Source: Chitinophagaceae bacterium
GTDB taxonomy: Bacteria > Bacteroidota > Bacteroidia > Chitinophagales > Chitinophagaceae
Length of the DNA stretch: 64,000 nucleotides
NCBI GenBank assembly: GCA_023957575.1
Contig: JAMLGU010000008.1
Coordinates: 1 to 64,000, forward strand
Direction: 5' to 3'
The notes under the pieces were generated by a model. That model was not told where the DNA came from and made no database searches. It saw only the letters and a list, made by a program, of their open reading frames with translations. A program made the position numbers and the translations under genes. This document shows, piece by piece, positions 18,436 through 27,700 of this stretch (its first letter is position 1; each line of letters opens with the position of its first letter).

Positions 18436-19515
18436 ATGATGCAGGAACAAATTTATAGCTACAACCAACTTTACAATTTCACTCAAAAAATTTTTGAAGC
18501 CATCGGTTGCCCTCAGCCACAGGCGGTTACTGCCACCCGCGTATTACTCTCCGCAGATTTGCGGGGAATTGATTCTCATGGGATAGCGCGCCTGAGTGGT
18601 TATGTTCGTCTTTGGGAAGCCAAACGGGTGAATGCCACTCCCCTTCTCAAAATTATTCATGAAACTCCATCTACAGCCGTTGTGGATGCAGACAGCGCAT
18701 TAGGACTGGTAGCCGGTCCTTTTGCTATGGAGGTAGCAATAGAAAAAGCAAAAAATGTGGGAACAGGATGGGTAAGCGTTCAAAACAGTAACCATTATGG
18801 AATTGCAGCTGCCCATGCCATGATGGCGCTCGAAAATGATATGATAGGCATATCCATGACCAATGCCAGCCCTTTGGTAGCGCCCACCTTTTCAATACAA
18901 AAAATGCTGGGCACCAATCCTATCTGTGTGGCGGTTCCGGCAGCCAATCAGCCGCCATTCGTTGCCGACCTTGCAACTACTACGGCAGCCAATGGCAAAC
19001 TGGAAATATTGCAGCGCAAAAATGAAAATGCGCCAATCGGTTGGGTACAGGATGCTGATGGAAACTCCAGTACTGATGCCAATATACTCAAAAAGGGTGG
19101 AGCGCTGCTGCCGCTTGGAGGCGACAGAGAGCATGGCAGCCACAAAGGGTACGCTCTGGGGGCGGTTGTAGATATATTCTCTGCATTATTGAGCGGCGCC
19201 AATTATGCGCCCTGGGTTCCTCCCTTTCCTGCCTACGTGCCCATGCCTGAGAAGCAGCCGGGTAAAGGAATCGGACATTTTTTTGGAGCTATGCGCGTTG
19301 ATGCTTTCAGACCGGCTGCAGACTTTAAAAAAGATATGGATGACTGGATATTAGGGTTTAAAAATGCAAAACCATTGGGGCAGCAAAAAGTATTGGTTCC
19401 CGGTGATCCGGAAAGAGAAATGGAGCGCCTTCGCAGAGAAAAAGGCATCCCTCTGTTACCGGCAGTGATTGAAGACATGAAAAATTTAGGCGAAAAGTTT
19501 GGCGTTAATTTATAA
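18436..19515 (+). CDS. Malate/L-lactate dehydrogenase family (LDH2/MDH2) oxidoreductase
   Basis: NAD(P)-dependent 2-hydroxyacid dehydrogenase of the LDH2/MDH2 (YlbC/ComC-type) fold, unrelated to classical Rossmann-fold malate dehydrogenases. Typical motifs: SADLRGIDSHGIARLSGYV near the N-terminus, VQNSNHYGIAAAHAMMA, MTNASPLVAPT, and GSHKGYALGAVVDIFSALLSGA. About 360 aa, normal length. The frame is open to a TTG at 18358, but ATG 18436 or 18439 gives the family N-terminus. It begins 79 bp after the ABC-F gene and may share its transcript. The substrate (malate, lactate, sulfolactate or ureidoglycolate) cannot be told from sequence. Confidence 0.88.
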   Translation: MMQEQIYSYNQLYNFTQKIFEAIGCPQPQAVTATRVLLSADLRGIDSHGIARLSGYVRLWEAKRVNATPLLKIIHETPSTAVVDADSALGLVAGPFAMEVAIEKAKNVGTGWVSVQNSNHYGIAAAHAMMALENDMIGISMTNASPLVAPTFSIQKMLGTNPICVAVPAANQPPFVADLATTTAANGKLEILQRKNENAPIGWVQDADGNSSTDANILKKGGALLPLGGDREHGSHKGYALGAVVDIFSALLSGANYAPWVPPFPAYVPMPEKQPGKGIGHFFGAMRVDAFRPAADFKKDMDDWILGFKNAKPLGQQKVLVPGDPEREMERLRREKGIPLLPAVIEDMKNLGEKFGVNL

Positions 19516-19936
19516 AACCACATAGCAAATTAAAAGCAAACCCGAAAAGCCGATATCATAATAGAAATAACCGCTTGGTCGTGTTCAAAATCGCGTAGGG
19601 ATGACATTTTACCCCTCCGTGGGTTCTGCAAAACAGGGTTCAATCCTATTCAATAAAAATTTTATCCCTTTGGGATTGATGATGATTACCTATTTGTGAA
19701 TTTAGATGCATTTGCCCTGTAAAACAACCTTTTGTCAATAATTTAATGTAAATTGCTCTTAGATTAAAACACCTGCAATGCCTAAAACCTTCAATAGGGT
19801 TCATTTATTATCACTTTTTGAGTGGTTATATATGATCATTAAACCTCCATAAGAAATTGGTAAATAATTGTTGGTTATCATTAAAATAACACAAAACAAA
19901 AAAACATAACAATCATGTTTTAAAACCATAGCAGCT
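19516..19936. other. Intergenic region with a decayed repeat-like segment
   Basis: Noncoding. At about 19590-19690 there are inexact inverted words such as CGTAGGGATGACATTTTACC and TTTATCCCTTTGGGATTGAT, which look like remnants of the short palindromic repeats scattered in Bacteroidota genomes. Only one copy is in this window, so this is tentative. The rest is AT-rich and leads to the gene pair at 19937. Confidence 0.4.
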
Positions 19937-20365
19937 ATGGAAAATCAAAATCCCATTAAAACAAAAGACACAATAGAATGTCCTGATTTTTTTATTTCAA
20001 AAGTATTTCAAAATAAAAAAATATACCTGACAACAAAAACTGAAATATTTTCCGAAGGCTGGAAACTTCATCTGATACACGGCCTCAGCCTTAATGGCAA
20101 ACCTGTGGACTTTGACCCCACGCCCGATATTGTAAGGCAATGTATCGGGAAATGTAAGGATCTGGAAGGATTTCAGTTCTATTTAACCACAAAAGCCTCA
20201 CGCATAAGAGACGGAGGAGATGACAATGTGCCAAAAGTAAAATACACCCTCAGGTTTGAAGCAGGCGATGAGTTGATTGATAAAGAATTCACCCTCACAA
20301 GCACCGAGAAAAATCCTGTTACTTTTTATACCTATATCACCCTGAAAATTGTGGAAGAGCAATGA
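19937..20365 (+). CDS. Hypothetical protein, first gene of an unknown pair
   Basis: 142 aa, not recognised. No signal peptide or membrane helix, so probably cytoplasmic. The sequence alternates beta-strand-like stretches (KIYLTTKTEIFSEGWKLHLI, VKYTLRFEAGDELIDKEFTL) and has three cysteines (positions ~15, 72 and 76, the last two in QCIGKCKD). The ATG at 19937 is the first good start. The last 4 bp overlap the start of the next gene (ATGA), indicating translational coupling. Confidence 0.65.
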   Translation: MENQNPIKTKDTIECPDFFISKVFQNKKIYLTTKTEIFSEGWKLHLIHGLSLNGKPVDFDPTPDIVRQCIGKCKDLEGFQFYLTTKASRIRDGGDDNVPKVKYTLRFEAGDELIDKEFTLTSTEKNPVTFYTYITLKIVEEQ

Positions 20366-21630
20366 AATACTTAACTTTTATTATCATATTGGTTTATAGC
20401 TTTACTGTCTGCTTTGCACAAGATAAAAAACCCTCAAATGTAGGTGGACAAATTGAAACCTTACAAATCAATTCATCGCCCGGATATGTAATTATTGGCA
20501 TCGAGCCTGAAAACATTCAACGGCCGAACTCCCCGGCTGCTTTTGTGGCCGGTGTTCAATCTGCAATTGTTAATGGCAAAATGCAGCCAAACTTTGCAAT
20601 GGAAACATCTCCTTACTATTGGAGCAAAAAAAATACCGACTCCAAAACATTTGATGCCACTGATTTTTTATTTGGAAATAACTACGGAAAAAATCTTTTA
20701 AGAAGCATTACTTTTTCTTTTGCCACTTCTACAAGTGATTCTGTTGTATTTGGCAAACTTAAACCGGGAACTGCTTTAGGATTAGGAATGCATGTTCAAT
20801 TAATACAAGGCAAGCCAAGCCCCAATACCCGAAAAAAGCTTTATGACTGGTATCAAAACAGTTATGCCGAATCTGTATTGGGGCAAATGGCTGCCGATAT
20901 TAGAGCTAATAAAGAGATTGAAAACGTAACCGAATGGCTTGATGATATACTGGAGGTTGGAAGCTATAAATCCTTGCCTGAATCTGAAAAAAACCTGATA
21001 AAAATTCTGCTGAAAGAAAAACTGAAAAAAAATGCTATAGACACAAGTGATTTAATGAAGATTTTCAATCTAAAATCCAAATTTGAGGAAAAATCTGCAG
21101 GTTCTTTAGAATCAGTGAACAAATATAAATTTCCACTGACAAGAGAAGGATTTATGCTGGAGTTTTCGCTTGCCAATGCAAGATTGGCCGAAGAAAGCCA
21201 ATGGAATAACCTGATAAATGCCAAAACTTCGGTTTGGCTTACGCCCTCTTATCGGTTTAATATAAACAAAGACCCCGACATAATTGATTTTATTGATCTG
21301 ATGGCAGTGGCCCGGCTGACCTTCAACAATGCAATTGTGGACTCATCAAATTACTTTGATTTGGGAGGAAAACTACGGTGGATACATAACCGGTTAAGCC
21401 TTTCGGGAGAAATGATATACCGACACCTTACAAAAAAGCCTGAAGACGTTAAAAAAAATTACACTTTTCGAAGCGTTATTAATTTGAGTTATAAATTGAG
21501 TGATATGATCACCTTTCAGGCAGCATTTGGCAGTAATTTTGATGGTAATTCCACCACCTATTCCGACCCATCGAAAATGTTTGCCATCGGGGGATTCAAT
21601 TTTGGTTTTGGCGAATGGTTTAAGAAATAA
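20362..21630 (+). CDS. Hypothetical exported, probably outer-membrane protein
   Basis: 422 aa, not recognised. Residues 1-19 form a Sec signal peptide ending CFAQ. The N-terminal third (SSPGYVIIGIEPENIQRP...) and the C-terminal ~180 residues are rich in alternating aromatic/hydrophobic strands (WLTPSYRF, LDLGGKLRW-like turns, LSYKLSDMITFQAAFGSNF) and end in GGFNFGFGEWFKK, consistent with a beta-barrel. Residues ~150-250 form a helical, charged insert. It is translationally coupled to the upstream gene and converges on rplL, in the place where rpoB normally follows rplL. Confidence 0.65.
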   Translation: MKYLTFIIILVYSFTVCFAQDKKPSNVGGQIETLQINSSPGYVIIGIEPENIQRPNSPAAFVAGVQSAIVNGKMQPNFAMETSPYYWSKKNTDSKTFDATDFLFGNNYGKNLLRSITFSFATSTSDSVVFGKLKPGTALGLGMHVQLIQGKPSPNTRKKLYDWYQNSYAESVLGQMAADIRANKEIENVTEWLDDILEVGSYKSLPESEKNLIKILLKEKLKKNAIDTSDLMKIFNLKSKFEEKSAGSLESVNKYKFPLTREGFMLEFSLANARLAEESQWNNLINAKTSVWLTPSYRFNINKDPDIIDFIDLMAVARLTFNNAIVDSSNYFDLGGKLRWIHNRLSLSGEMIYRHLTKKPEDVKKNYTFRSVINLSYKLSDMITFQAAFGSNFDGNSTTYSDPSKMFAIGGFNFGFGEWFKK

Positions 21631-21662
21631 GGTCAATCTATTGTAACTTCTTTGCTACGTAC

Positions 21663-21693
21663 AAAAAAAGCCGCCTCCCAAAGAGACAGCTTT
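21663..21693 (-). terminator. Terminator of the rplKAJL operon
   Basis: On the minus strand an 11-bp stem with two G-U pairs (21683-21693 with 21667-21677) and a 5-nt loop is followed by seven T. It lies 25 bp beyond the rplL stop, so transcription is not set up to continue into rpoBC. Confidence 0.8.
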
Positions 21694-21717
21694 AATCAAA
21701 ATTTTAAAGCGCAAATT

Positions 21718-22095
21718 TTATGCTATTTCTACTTCAGCGCCTGCTTCTTTCAGTTTAGCTGCGATATCGTCAGCTTCAGCTTTAGCAGCGCCTTCTTTCA
21801 CTGGTTTTGGAGCGCCGTCCACTAATTCTTTAGCTTCTTTCAAACCCAATCCGGTGATGTCTTTTACTACTTTCACCACATTCAGTTTGTTAGGACCGGC
21901 TGCTTTCAAAATTACATCGAAAGCTGTTTTTTCAGCCGGAGCTTCGGCATCGCCACCTGCTGCAGGAGCAGCAACAGCTACAGCAGCAGCTGCCGGCTCA
22001 ATACCATACTCGTCTTTTAAAATTTGAGCTAACTCGTTTACTTCTTTTACAGTTAAGTTTACCAACTGCTCTGCAAATGCTTTTAAATCTGCCAT
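21718..22095 (-). CDS. rplL: 50S ribosomal protein L7/L12
   Basis: Stalk protein that recruits translation GTPases to the ribosome. The N-terminal dimerisation helices ([23 protein letters not shown]) are followed by the Ala/Pro/Gly-rich hinge (about 33-52) and the factor-binding domain with [20 protein letters not shown] and [20 protein letters not shown]. 125 aa, normal. It is the last gene of the operon and is separated from rplJ by an unusually wide 176 bp containing a hairpin. Confidence 0.98.
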   Translation of the reverse strand: MADLKAFAEQLVNLTVKEVNELAQILKDEYGIEPAAAAVAVAAPAAGGDAEAPAEKTAFDVILKAAGPNKLNVVKVVKDITGLGLKEAKELVDGAPKPVKEGAAKAEADDIAAKLKEAGAEVEIA

Positions 22096-22114
22096 TTTTT
22101 TTACGTTTTAATGC

Positions 22115-22147
22115 CCGCCTTCATTTTCACCATTGTGAATCCGGCGG
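22115..22147 (-). promoter_or_regulatory. Stem-loop just upstream of rplL
   Basis: Outer CCGCC/GGCGG (22115-22119 with 22143-22147) and inner TTCAC/GTGAA (22126-22130 with 22135-22139) stems can form a two-part hairpin ending 20 bp before the rplL start. It may be an RNA processing or regulatory site; not a terminator (no T-run). Confidence 0.45.
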
Positions 22148-22271
22148 AGGTTTATAATTAATTGCCCTCACTCATTCCCGAAGGCTTAGGAAAACTCCCG
22201 ATTCTTTCTAAAAAGAATTTGAAGTAATATTTTTAAGAACTTTCTAAATTATGGAAGTTTATAATCGGCCA

Positions 22272-22799
22272 TTAATTAGCTCTGTCTTCCAGCGCCTTAA
22301 TCAGACCGGCCAGTTTGTTACCGGCGTTCAGGCCGCTGATAACATTCTTGGCAGGAGATTGCAGTAAGCCAATGATTTCGCCGATAAGGTCTTGTTTGCT
22401 TTTCAGCGTAGTCAATGCTTTCAACTGATCGTCGCCGGCATACACACTACCATCAATAAAAGCGGCTTTCAACACAGGCCTATCTAATTTGCTCTCTTTT
22501 CTGAAAGAAGACAATATAATTGCAGGTTCTTTCGGATTTTCGGAGAACATCAGCGCAGTTACATTGTGCAATGATTCGTACACATCGCTAAATCTCTCTG
22601 CATCAATAGATTCCAATGCTTTTTTGATAAGCGTATTTTTTGCCACACGCATTTCAACGTTTTTGCTGAAACAGGCACGGCGCAGTTTACCAATCTGATC
22701 TACTGTTAAAGACTCAGTATCGGTAATATAAAAGTTAGTATATTGAGAAAACTTGCCTTTCAGCAGTTCAATCACTTCGTTTTTTTGATCTTTAGTCAT
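22272..22799 (-). CDS. rplJ: 50S ribosomal protein L10
   Basis: Anchors L7/L12 dimers on 23S rRNA to form the stalk base. Family features: KDQKNEVIELLKGKFSQY at the N-terminus, the TVDQIGKLRRACF region, EMRVAKNTLIKKAL, and the C-terminal L12-binding helix. 175 aa, normal. Starts 45 bp after rplA. No clear L10-leader kink-turn was identified before it. Confidence 0.97.
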   Translation of the reverse strand: MTKDQKNEVIELLKGKFSQYTNFYITDTESLTVDQIGKLRRACFSKNVEMRVAKNTLIKKALESIDAERFSDVYESLHNVTALMFSENPKEPAIILSSFRKESKLDRPVLKAAFIDGSVYAGDDQLKALTTLKSKQDLIGEIIGLLQSPAKNVISGLNAGNKLAGLIKALEDRAN

Positions 22800-22844
22800 T
22801 TTATTTAAAGTTAGACTGTTAAAAAATGGGATACCTGTACCGAA

Positions 22845-23540
22845 TTAGTGAACAAATGATTTAGTATCCAAAGCTATACCCGGGCTCATGGTGCTGGCCA
22901 TGCTGATACCTTTCAGATAAGTGCCTTTTGCGGTAGATGGTTTGGCTTTGATTAAAGCATTAATCAATTCCTGACCATTTGCAGCAATTTTTTCGGGGCT
23001 GAAACTTACCCTTCCGATGGAGGCATGAATAATCCCTGATTTGTCCACTTTAAAGGCAATTTTACCACCTTTCACATCGTTTACCGCTGCTGCCACATCG
23101 TTGGTTACGGTACCGGTTTTAGGATTCGGCATCAAATTGCGCGGGCCTAAAATCTTACCCAATTTACCAATTTTGGGCATCACCTGAGGAGTTGCAATCA
23201 CCACATCAATATCTGTCCAGCCGCTTTCAATTTTTTGAATAAACTCGTCCAAACCTACGTGATCGGCTCCTGCGCCAATTGCATCTGCTTCTTTATCGGG
23301 GGTACACAGCACCAAAACTCTTTTGGTTTTACCGGTGCCATGAGGCAGTGTAACCGTACCGCGGATAGCCTGATCTGCTTTTTTAGGGTCAACACCCAGA
23401 CGAACGTGCAGGTCCACCGAAGCATCGAACTTAGCCACATTTACCTCCTTTACGAGGTTAGAGGCTTCTTTTAATGTATATAATTTAGCAGCGTCAATTT
23501 TTGTATTTGCTGCTTTTCTTTTTTTACCAATGAATGCCAT
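22845..23540 (-). CDS. rplA: 50S ribosomal protein L1
   Basis: L1-stalk protein that helps deacylated tRNA leave the ribosome and often represses its own operon. Conserved segments: [20 protein letters not shown], the [15 protein letters not shown] motif, [20 protein letters not shown] and the C-terminal [16 protein letters not shown]. 231 aa, full length. Second gene of the operon, 67 bp after rplK. Confidence 0.98.
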   Translation of the reverse strand: MAFIGKKRKAANTKIDAAKLYTLKEASNLVKEVNVAKFDASVDLHVRLGVDPKKADQAIRGTVTLPHGTGKTKRVLVLCTPDKEADAIGAGADHVGLDEFIQKIESGWTDIDVVIATPQVMPKIGKLGKILGPRNLMPNPKTGTVTNDVAAAVNDVKGGKIAFKVDKSGIIHASIGRVSFSPEKIAANGQELINALIKAKPSTAKGTYLKGISMASTMSPGIALDTKSFVH

Positions 23541-23607
23541 TTTTCAATTCTTTTAAGTTATAAGACTTTTTTTAATCTTTCTCCGTTTGGAATAATCAAT
23601 TATATTA

Positions 23608-24051
23608 TTAATTTTCCCAGGGAGCTGTACCTTCCACGTTGATACCTAAGCTGCGGGCTGTACCGGCCACCATTCTCATGGCGCTTTCTACGGTAAAGCA
23701 GTTCAGGTCGGGCATTTTGTCTTTCGCAATAGCCTCTACCTGTTCCCATGTTACTTTACCCACTTTGGAACGGTTTGGTTCTTTGGAACCTTTTTGAATT
23801 TTAGCGGCTTCCATTAATTGAATAGATGCGGGAGGGGTTTTGATTACAAATTCAAAACTCTTGTCGCTGAAAACTGTGATTAATACGGGAAGTACTTTTC
23901 CCATTTTGTCTTGTGTCCTTGCATTGAACTGCTTGCAGAATTCCATGATGTTTACACCCTTGGAACCAAGCGCAGGACCGATTGGAGGTGCAGGATTGGC
24001 TTGTCCACCCTTGCACTGTAGCTTTACATAGCCTGAGATTTCTTTTGCCAT
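23608..24051 (-). CDS. rplK: 50S ribosomal protein L11
   Basis: Binds the GTPase-associated region of 23S rRNA. The true start is ATG at 24049-24051, giving [20 protein letters not shown]; the frame runs 117 bp further upstream but that part is not L11-like and overlaps the promoter-side leader. Typical motifs [29 protein letters not shown] and [12 protein letters not shown] are present. 147 aa. secE and nusG, usually directly upstream, are absent: the next gene is divergent. Confidence 0.97.
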   Translation of the reverse strand: MAKEISGYVKLQCKGGQANPAPPIGPALGSKGVNIMEFCKQFNARTQDKMGKVLPVLITVFSDKSFEFVIKTPPASIQLMEAAKIQKGSKEPNRSKVGKVTWEQVEAIAKDKMPDLNCFTVESAMRMVAGTARSLGINVEGTAPWEN

Positions 24052-24194
24052 TTTTACTTGATTTATTGGTTCAAACGTCTCGCCTTCGGCGGACTCCCAA
24101 ATTCCTCTTATGTTTTTTGAAAAAGATATACAAACCCGGATGGGTTCCTTTATCTTTACTAAAAACAATTTCTAAAAAGAACTAATTGGGGCGG

Positions 24195-24228
24195 CAAAGG
24201 TAAGGAGAATATTGCGACATATTGTCAA
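24195..24228 (-). promoter_or_regulatory. Promoter of the rplKAJL operon
   Basis: On the minus strand TTG (24228-24226), 23-bp spacer, TACCTTTG (24202-24195), the classic Bacteroidota arrangement. It gives a leader of about 140 nt before rplK, long enough to carry an L1 or L11 regulatory site. Confidence 0.75.
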
Positions 24229-24363
24229 AATCAGTCAAAAAATTAGAAAAAACTGCTATTTTAGCCCTTTTTCATATCTATTTCTCCGTTTTGCAACCCT
24301 ATTTCAAACATAAATTTCACTCAAAACGTGATTAAAGGCAGATTTGGATTAATTTCGCAGCCA

Positions 24364-24684
24364 ATGAAAATTGTTGCATTCATATTAAGTTGTTACATGC
24401 TGATGCTGACAACCATCCCATGTGCGGATACAATGGAGTGCAATGATTTACCGGCAATTGCACAAGCAGCAGGCTCACATGAAGGACATCAACATTCCGG
24501 CGACCAATGCCCCCCGATTTGCCATTGTACCTGTTGCAGTATTTCTATATGTGAGGTAAAACCGGCAACTTTTGAATTAGAAAACATTGACCGGCATCCC
24601 GCCAATCAATCCACAAACTATATTCCCTATTTTTCTCAATCCTGCCTTTCAGATATCTGGCAGCCTCCGAAATTGGTTGTTTAA
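24364..24684 (+). CDS. Small exported Cys/His-rich protein of a metal-efflux locus (DUF6660-like)
   Basis: 106-aa protein starting MKIVAFILSCYMLMLTTIPC, a signal peptide. The mature part has a putative metal-binding cluster: HEGHQHSG followed by CPPICHCTCC and a further Cys in SICEV. Proteins of this kind (DUF6660, as far as I recall) commonly precede CusA/CzcA genes in Bacteroidota. It is likely a periplasmic metal-binding accessory of the pump encoded downstream, but the activity is inferred. An upstream GTG at 24328 is in frame; ATG 24364 is preferred because it starts the signal peptide and follows a TAATTTCG element (24350-24357) by 6 nt. Confidence 0.75.
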   Translation: MKIVAFILSCYMLMLTTIPCADTMECNDLPAIAQAAGSHEGHQHSGDQCPPICHCTCCSISICEVKPATFELENIDRHPANQSTNYIPYFSQSCLSDIWQPPKLVV

Positions 24685-24777
24685 TACTAAATTGGATTCT
24701 TAATCCGTATATCCAGATTCATCTGCATATTGCGATGCAGCATATATTGACCACATCATAGAATTAAATCAATCATT

Positions 24778-27700
24778 TTGTTAAACAGGATTATCAGCTT
24801 TAGCATAAAGCAAAAATTTTTCATAGGCCTGCTCACTCTTGCCTTAGTTTTCTGGGGTATATGGAGCGCTACAAAACTGCCTGTGGATGCCGTGCCGGAC
24901 ATCACCAACAATCAGGTGCAGATAATAACCCTCACTCCTACCCTTGCGGCGCAGGAGACTGAGCAATTAGTTACTTACCCCATTGAGCAAAGCATTGCCA
25001 ATCTTCCCGGGATAGTGGAACTTCGATCAATTTCACGCTTTGGTTTGTCCGTAATTACAGTTGTATTCAAGGAAGAAATGGACATCTATTTTGCCCGACA
25101 ATTGATTAACGAAAAACTTAAAGAAGCCGAAGAAAATATTCCTTCTACCTTTGGCAAACCGGAACTGGCGCCCGTTTCTACCGGTTTGGGCGAAATATAC
25201 CAATATGCTTTGCACCCTGTAAAAGGCGCCGAAGATAAATATTCTCCTATGGAGCTGCGAACCATGCAGGACTGGATCATCGCAAGGCAACTGTATGGCA
25301 CACCGGGAGTAGCAGAGGTAAACAGTTTTGGCGGATTTGTAAAACAATACGAAGTTGCCATCAATCCCTACCGGCTAAAATCCATGAACCTGACGATAGC
25401 CGATATTTTCACAGCCCTGCAAAAAAACAATGAAAACACAGGTGGTGCATACATAGAAAAAAAGCCTAATTCTTACTTCATACGCGGTATCGGTATGATT
25501 TCTTCACAGGAAGATATACAAAATACCGTTATCAAAACCCCTTCCGGAATTCCGGTATTGATAAAAGATGTGGCCGAAGTACATCTGGGGCATGCTGTAA
25601 GATTTGGCGCCATAAGTTATAACGGAGAAAAAGAAATCGTGGGCGGCATTGTGATGATGCTGAAAGGCGAAAACAGCGCTGAAGTAGTGAGCAGGGTAAA
25701 AGAAAAAATAAAATCCATTCAAAAAACCTTACCTGATGATGTAGTAATAGAACCCTACCTCGACCGAACTCATCTTGTTAAACGCGCCATCAATACAGTA
25801 AAAACTAACTTGGTGGAAGGCGCACTGATTGTTATATTAATACTGGTACTTTTTCTGGGAAACCTGCGAGCCGGACTGATTGTAGCTTCAGCCATCCCAC
25901 TTTCCATGCTCTTTGCATTGGGCATGATGAACCTGTTTGGGGTTAGCGCCAACCTGATGAGTCTGGGGGCTATTGATTTCGGCCTCATTGTGGATGGCGC
26001 CGTAATAATTGTGGAAGCAACACTCCATTATCTGGCAGCACATCACAGCAGTCAGAAGCTGAATCAGAGAACAATGAACCACGCTGTAGGCATAAGCGCC
26101 AAAAAAATGATGAACTCGGCAGCGTTTGGTCAAATTATTATTTTAATAGTGTATCTGCCCATTCTTACACTTGAGGGAATTGAGGGTAAAATGTTTCGTC
26201 CAATGGCGCAAACAGTGAGTTTTGCCATATTGGGTGCACTTATTTTGTCTTTGACGTATATTCCCATGATGGCTTCTTTGTTTTTGAACAAAACCATAAA
26301 GAATAAAAGAACATTTTCGGACAGAATGATGCAAAAAATTCACGACTGGTATGTGCCATTACTCCGAAAAGCCATCAAACTGAAATACGCAGTTGTCAGT
26401 GCCGGTTTTGGTCTTGTGATTATTGCTGTTGTAATTTTTGCAAGAATGGGCGGCGAATTTATTCCGCAGTTGCAGGAAGGCGATTTTGCAATACACTGTA
26501 TTTTGCCTCAAGGCACCTCTCTTACCCAAAGTGTGGAAACCGCCATGCAGGCAAGCCGTTTATTGAAAAGTTTCGCCGAAGTGGAAACAGTTGTTGCCAA
26601 AACCGGCAGCGCCGAAATACCCACCGACCCCATGCCACCCGAAGGATCGGACCTGATGGTGATGCTGAAACCCAAAAAACAATGGAAGGAAAGAAAAAGC
26701 TATAATCAATTGGCGGAAGAAATGATGGAAAAACTTGAAATTATTCCGGGCGTGTTTTTTGAAATTTCGCAACCCATTCAGATGCGCTTCAATGAACTGA
26801 TGACGGGGGTGCGGCAGGATGTGGCGGTAAAAATTTTTGGGGAAAATATCGACACCCTTGCTGCGCTGGCGCCAAAGGTGGCTAAAATCGTACAAACCGT
26901 TAAAGGCGCTACTGCCCCACAAATTGAACAAACCATTGGTCTGGCACAAATCAATATCACCTACGATCGTGCCAAATTAGCCTCTTACGGTATGAATATT
27001 GAAGACGTGAACAGCACTGTCAGTACTGCCTTTGCGGGGAAATCGGCAGGAGTAGTTTTTGAAAATGAACGAAAATTCGACTTAGTGGCAAGACTCGACA
27101 GCGTCCACCGAAATTCTATAGAAGACGTGAGTAATTTATTTATCTCTACACCCGAAGGCATTCAAATACCCATTTCACAGGTAGCCAAAGTAACCTTTGC
27201 TGAAGGCCCTTCGCAAATAAGCAGAGAAGACGGCAAACGCCGAATCGTAGTCGGTTTCAATGTAAGAAACAGAGACGTAGAAACGGTTGTAGAAGAAATA
27301 ACTGAAAAATTAGCGAAGGTTCATTTATTACCTACCGGCTACTTTTATACTTTTGGAGGCTCCTTCGAAAACCTGAAGGAGGGCGCAGCCAGATTGCGAA
27401 TAGTAGTACCCATCGCATTAGCGCTCATCTTTTTAATGCTGTATCTTAGTTTTGGGTCGGCAAAAGAGAGCCTGCTGATTTTTACGGCTATCCCAATGAG
27501 TGCAATCGGAGGCGTTTTTGCGTTGTTAATCAGAGGCATGCCGTTCAGCATTTCGGCCGGTGTAGGATTCATTGCATTATTTGGCGTGGCGGTTCTCAAT
27601 GGTATTGTACTCATCAGCACCTTTAACGATTTGAAAAAAGAGGGTGTTAATAATATACTGCAAAGGGTAATTAGAGGCACAGGTATCAGGCTTCGCCCGG

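Noticed and set aside
19590..19690. Possible REP-like palindrome family member
   Set aside because: The arms are imperfect and there is no second copy in the window, so it is kept as a tentative note only.
24052..24168. N-terminal extension of L11
   Set aside because: The 39 extra residues are not L11-like, and the ATG at 24051 starts the canonical [11 protein letters not shown]; the extension lies in the leader after the promoter.
23235..24185. Plus-strand open frames opposite rplA and rplK
   Set aside because: Low-complexity translations antisense to ribosomal protein genes.
24723..24740. Small CTGCAT/ATGCAG hairpin upstream of the pump gene as a metal-regulator operator
   Set aside because: Only 6-bp arms and one copy; no known regulator box could be matched, so it is mentioned only as context.
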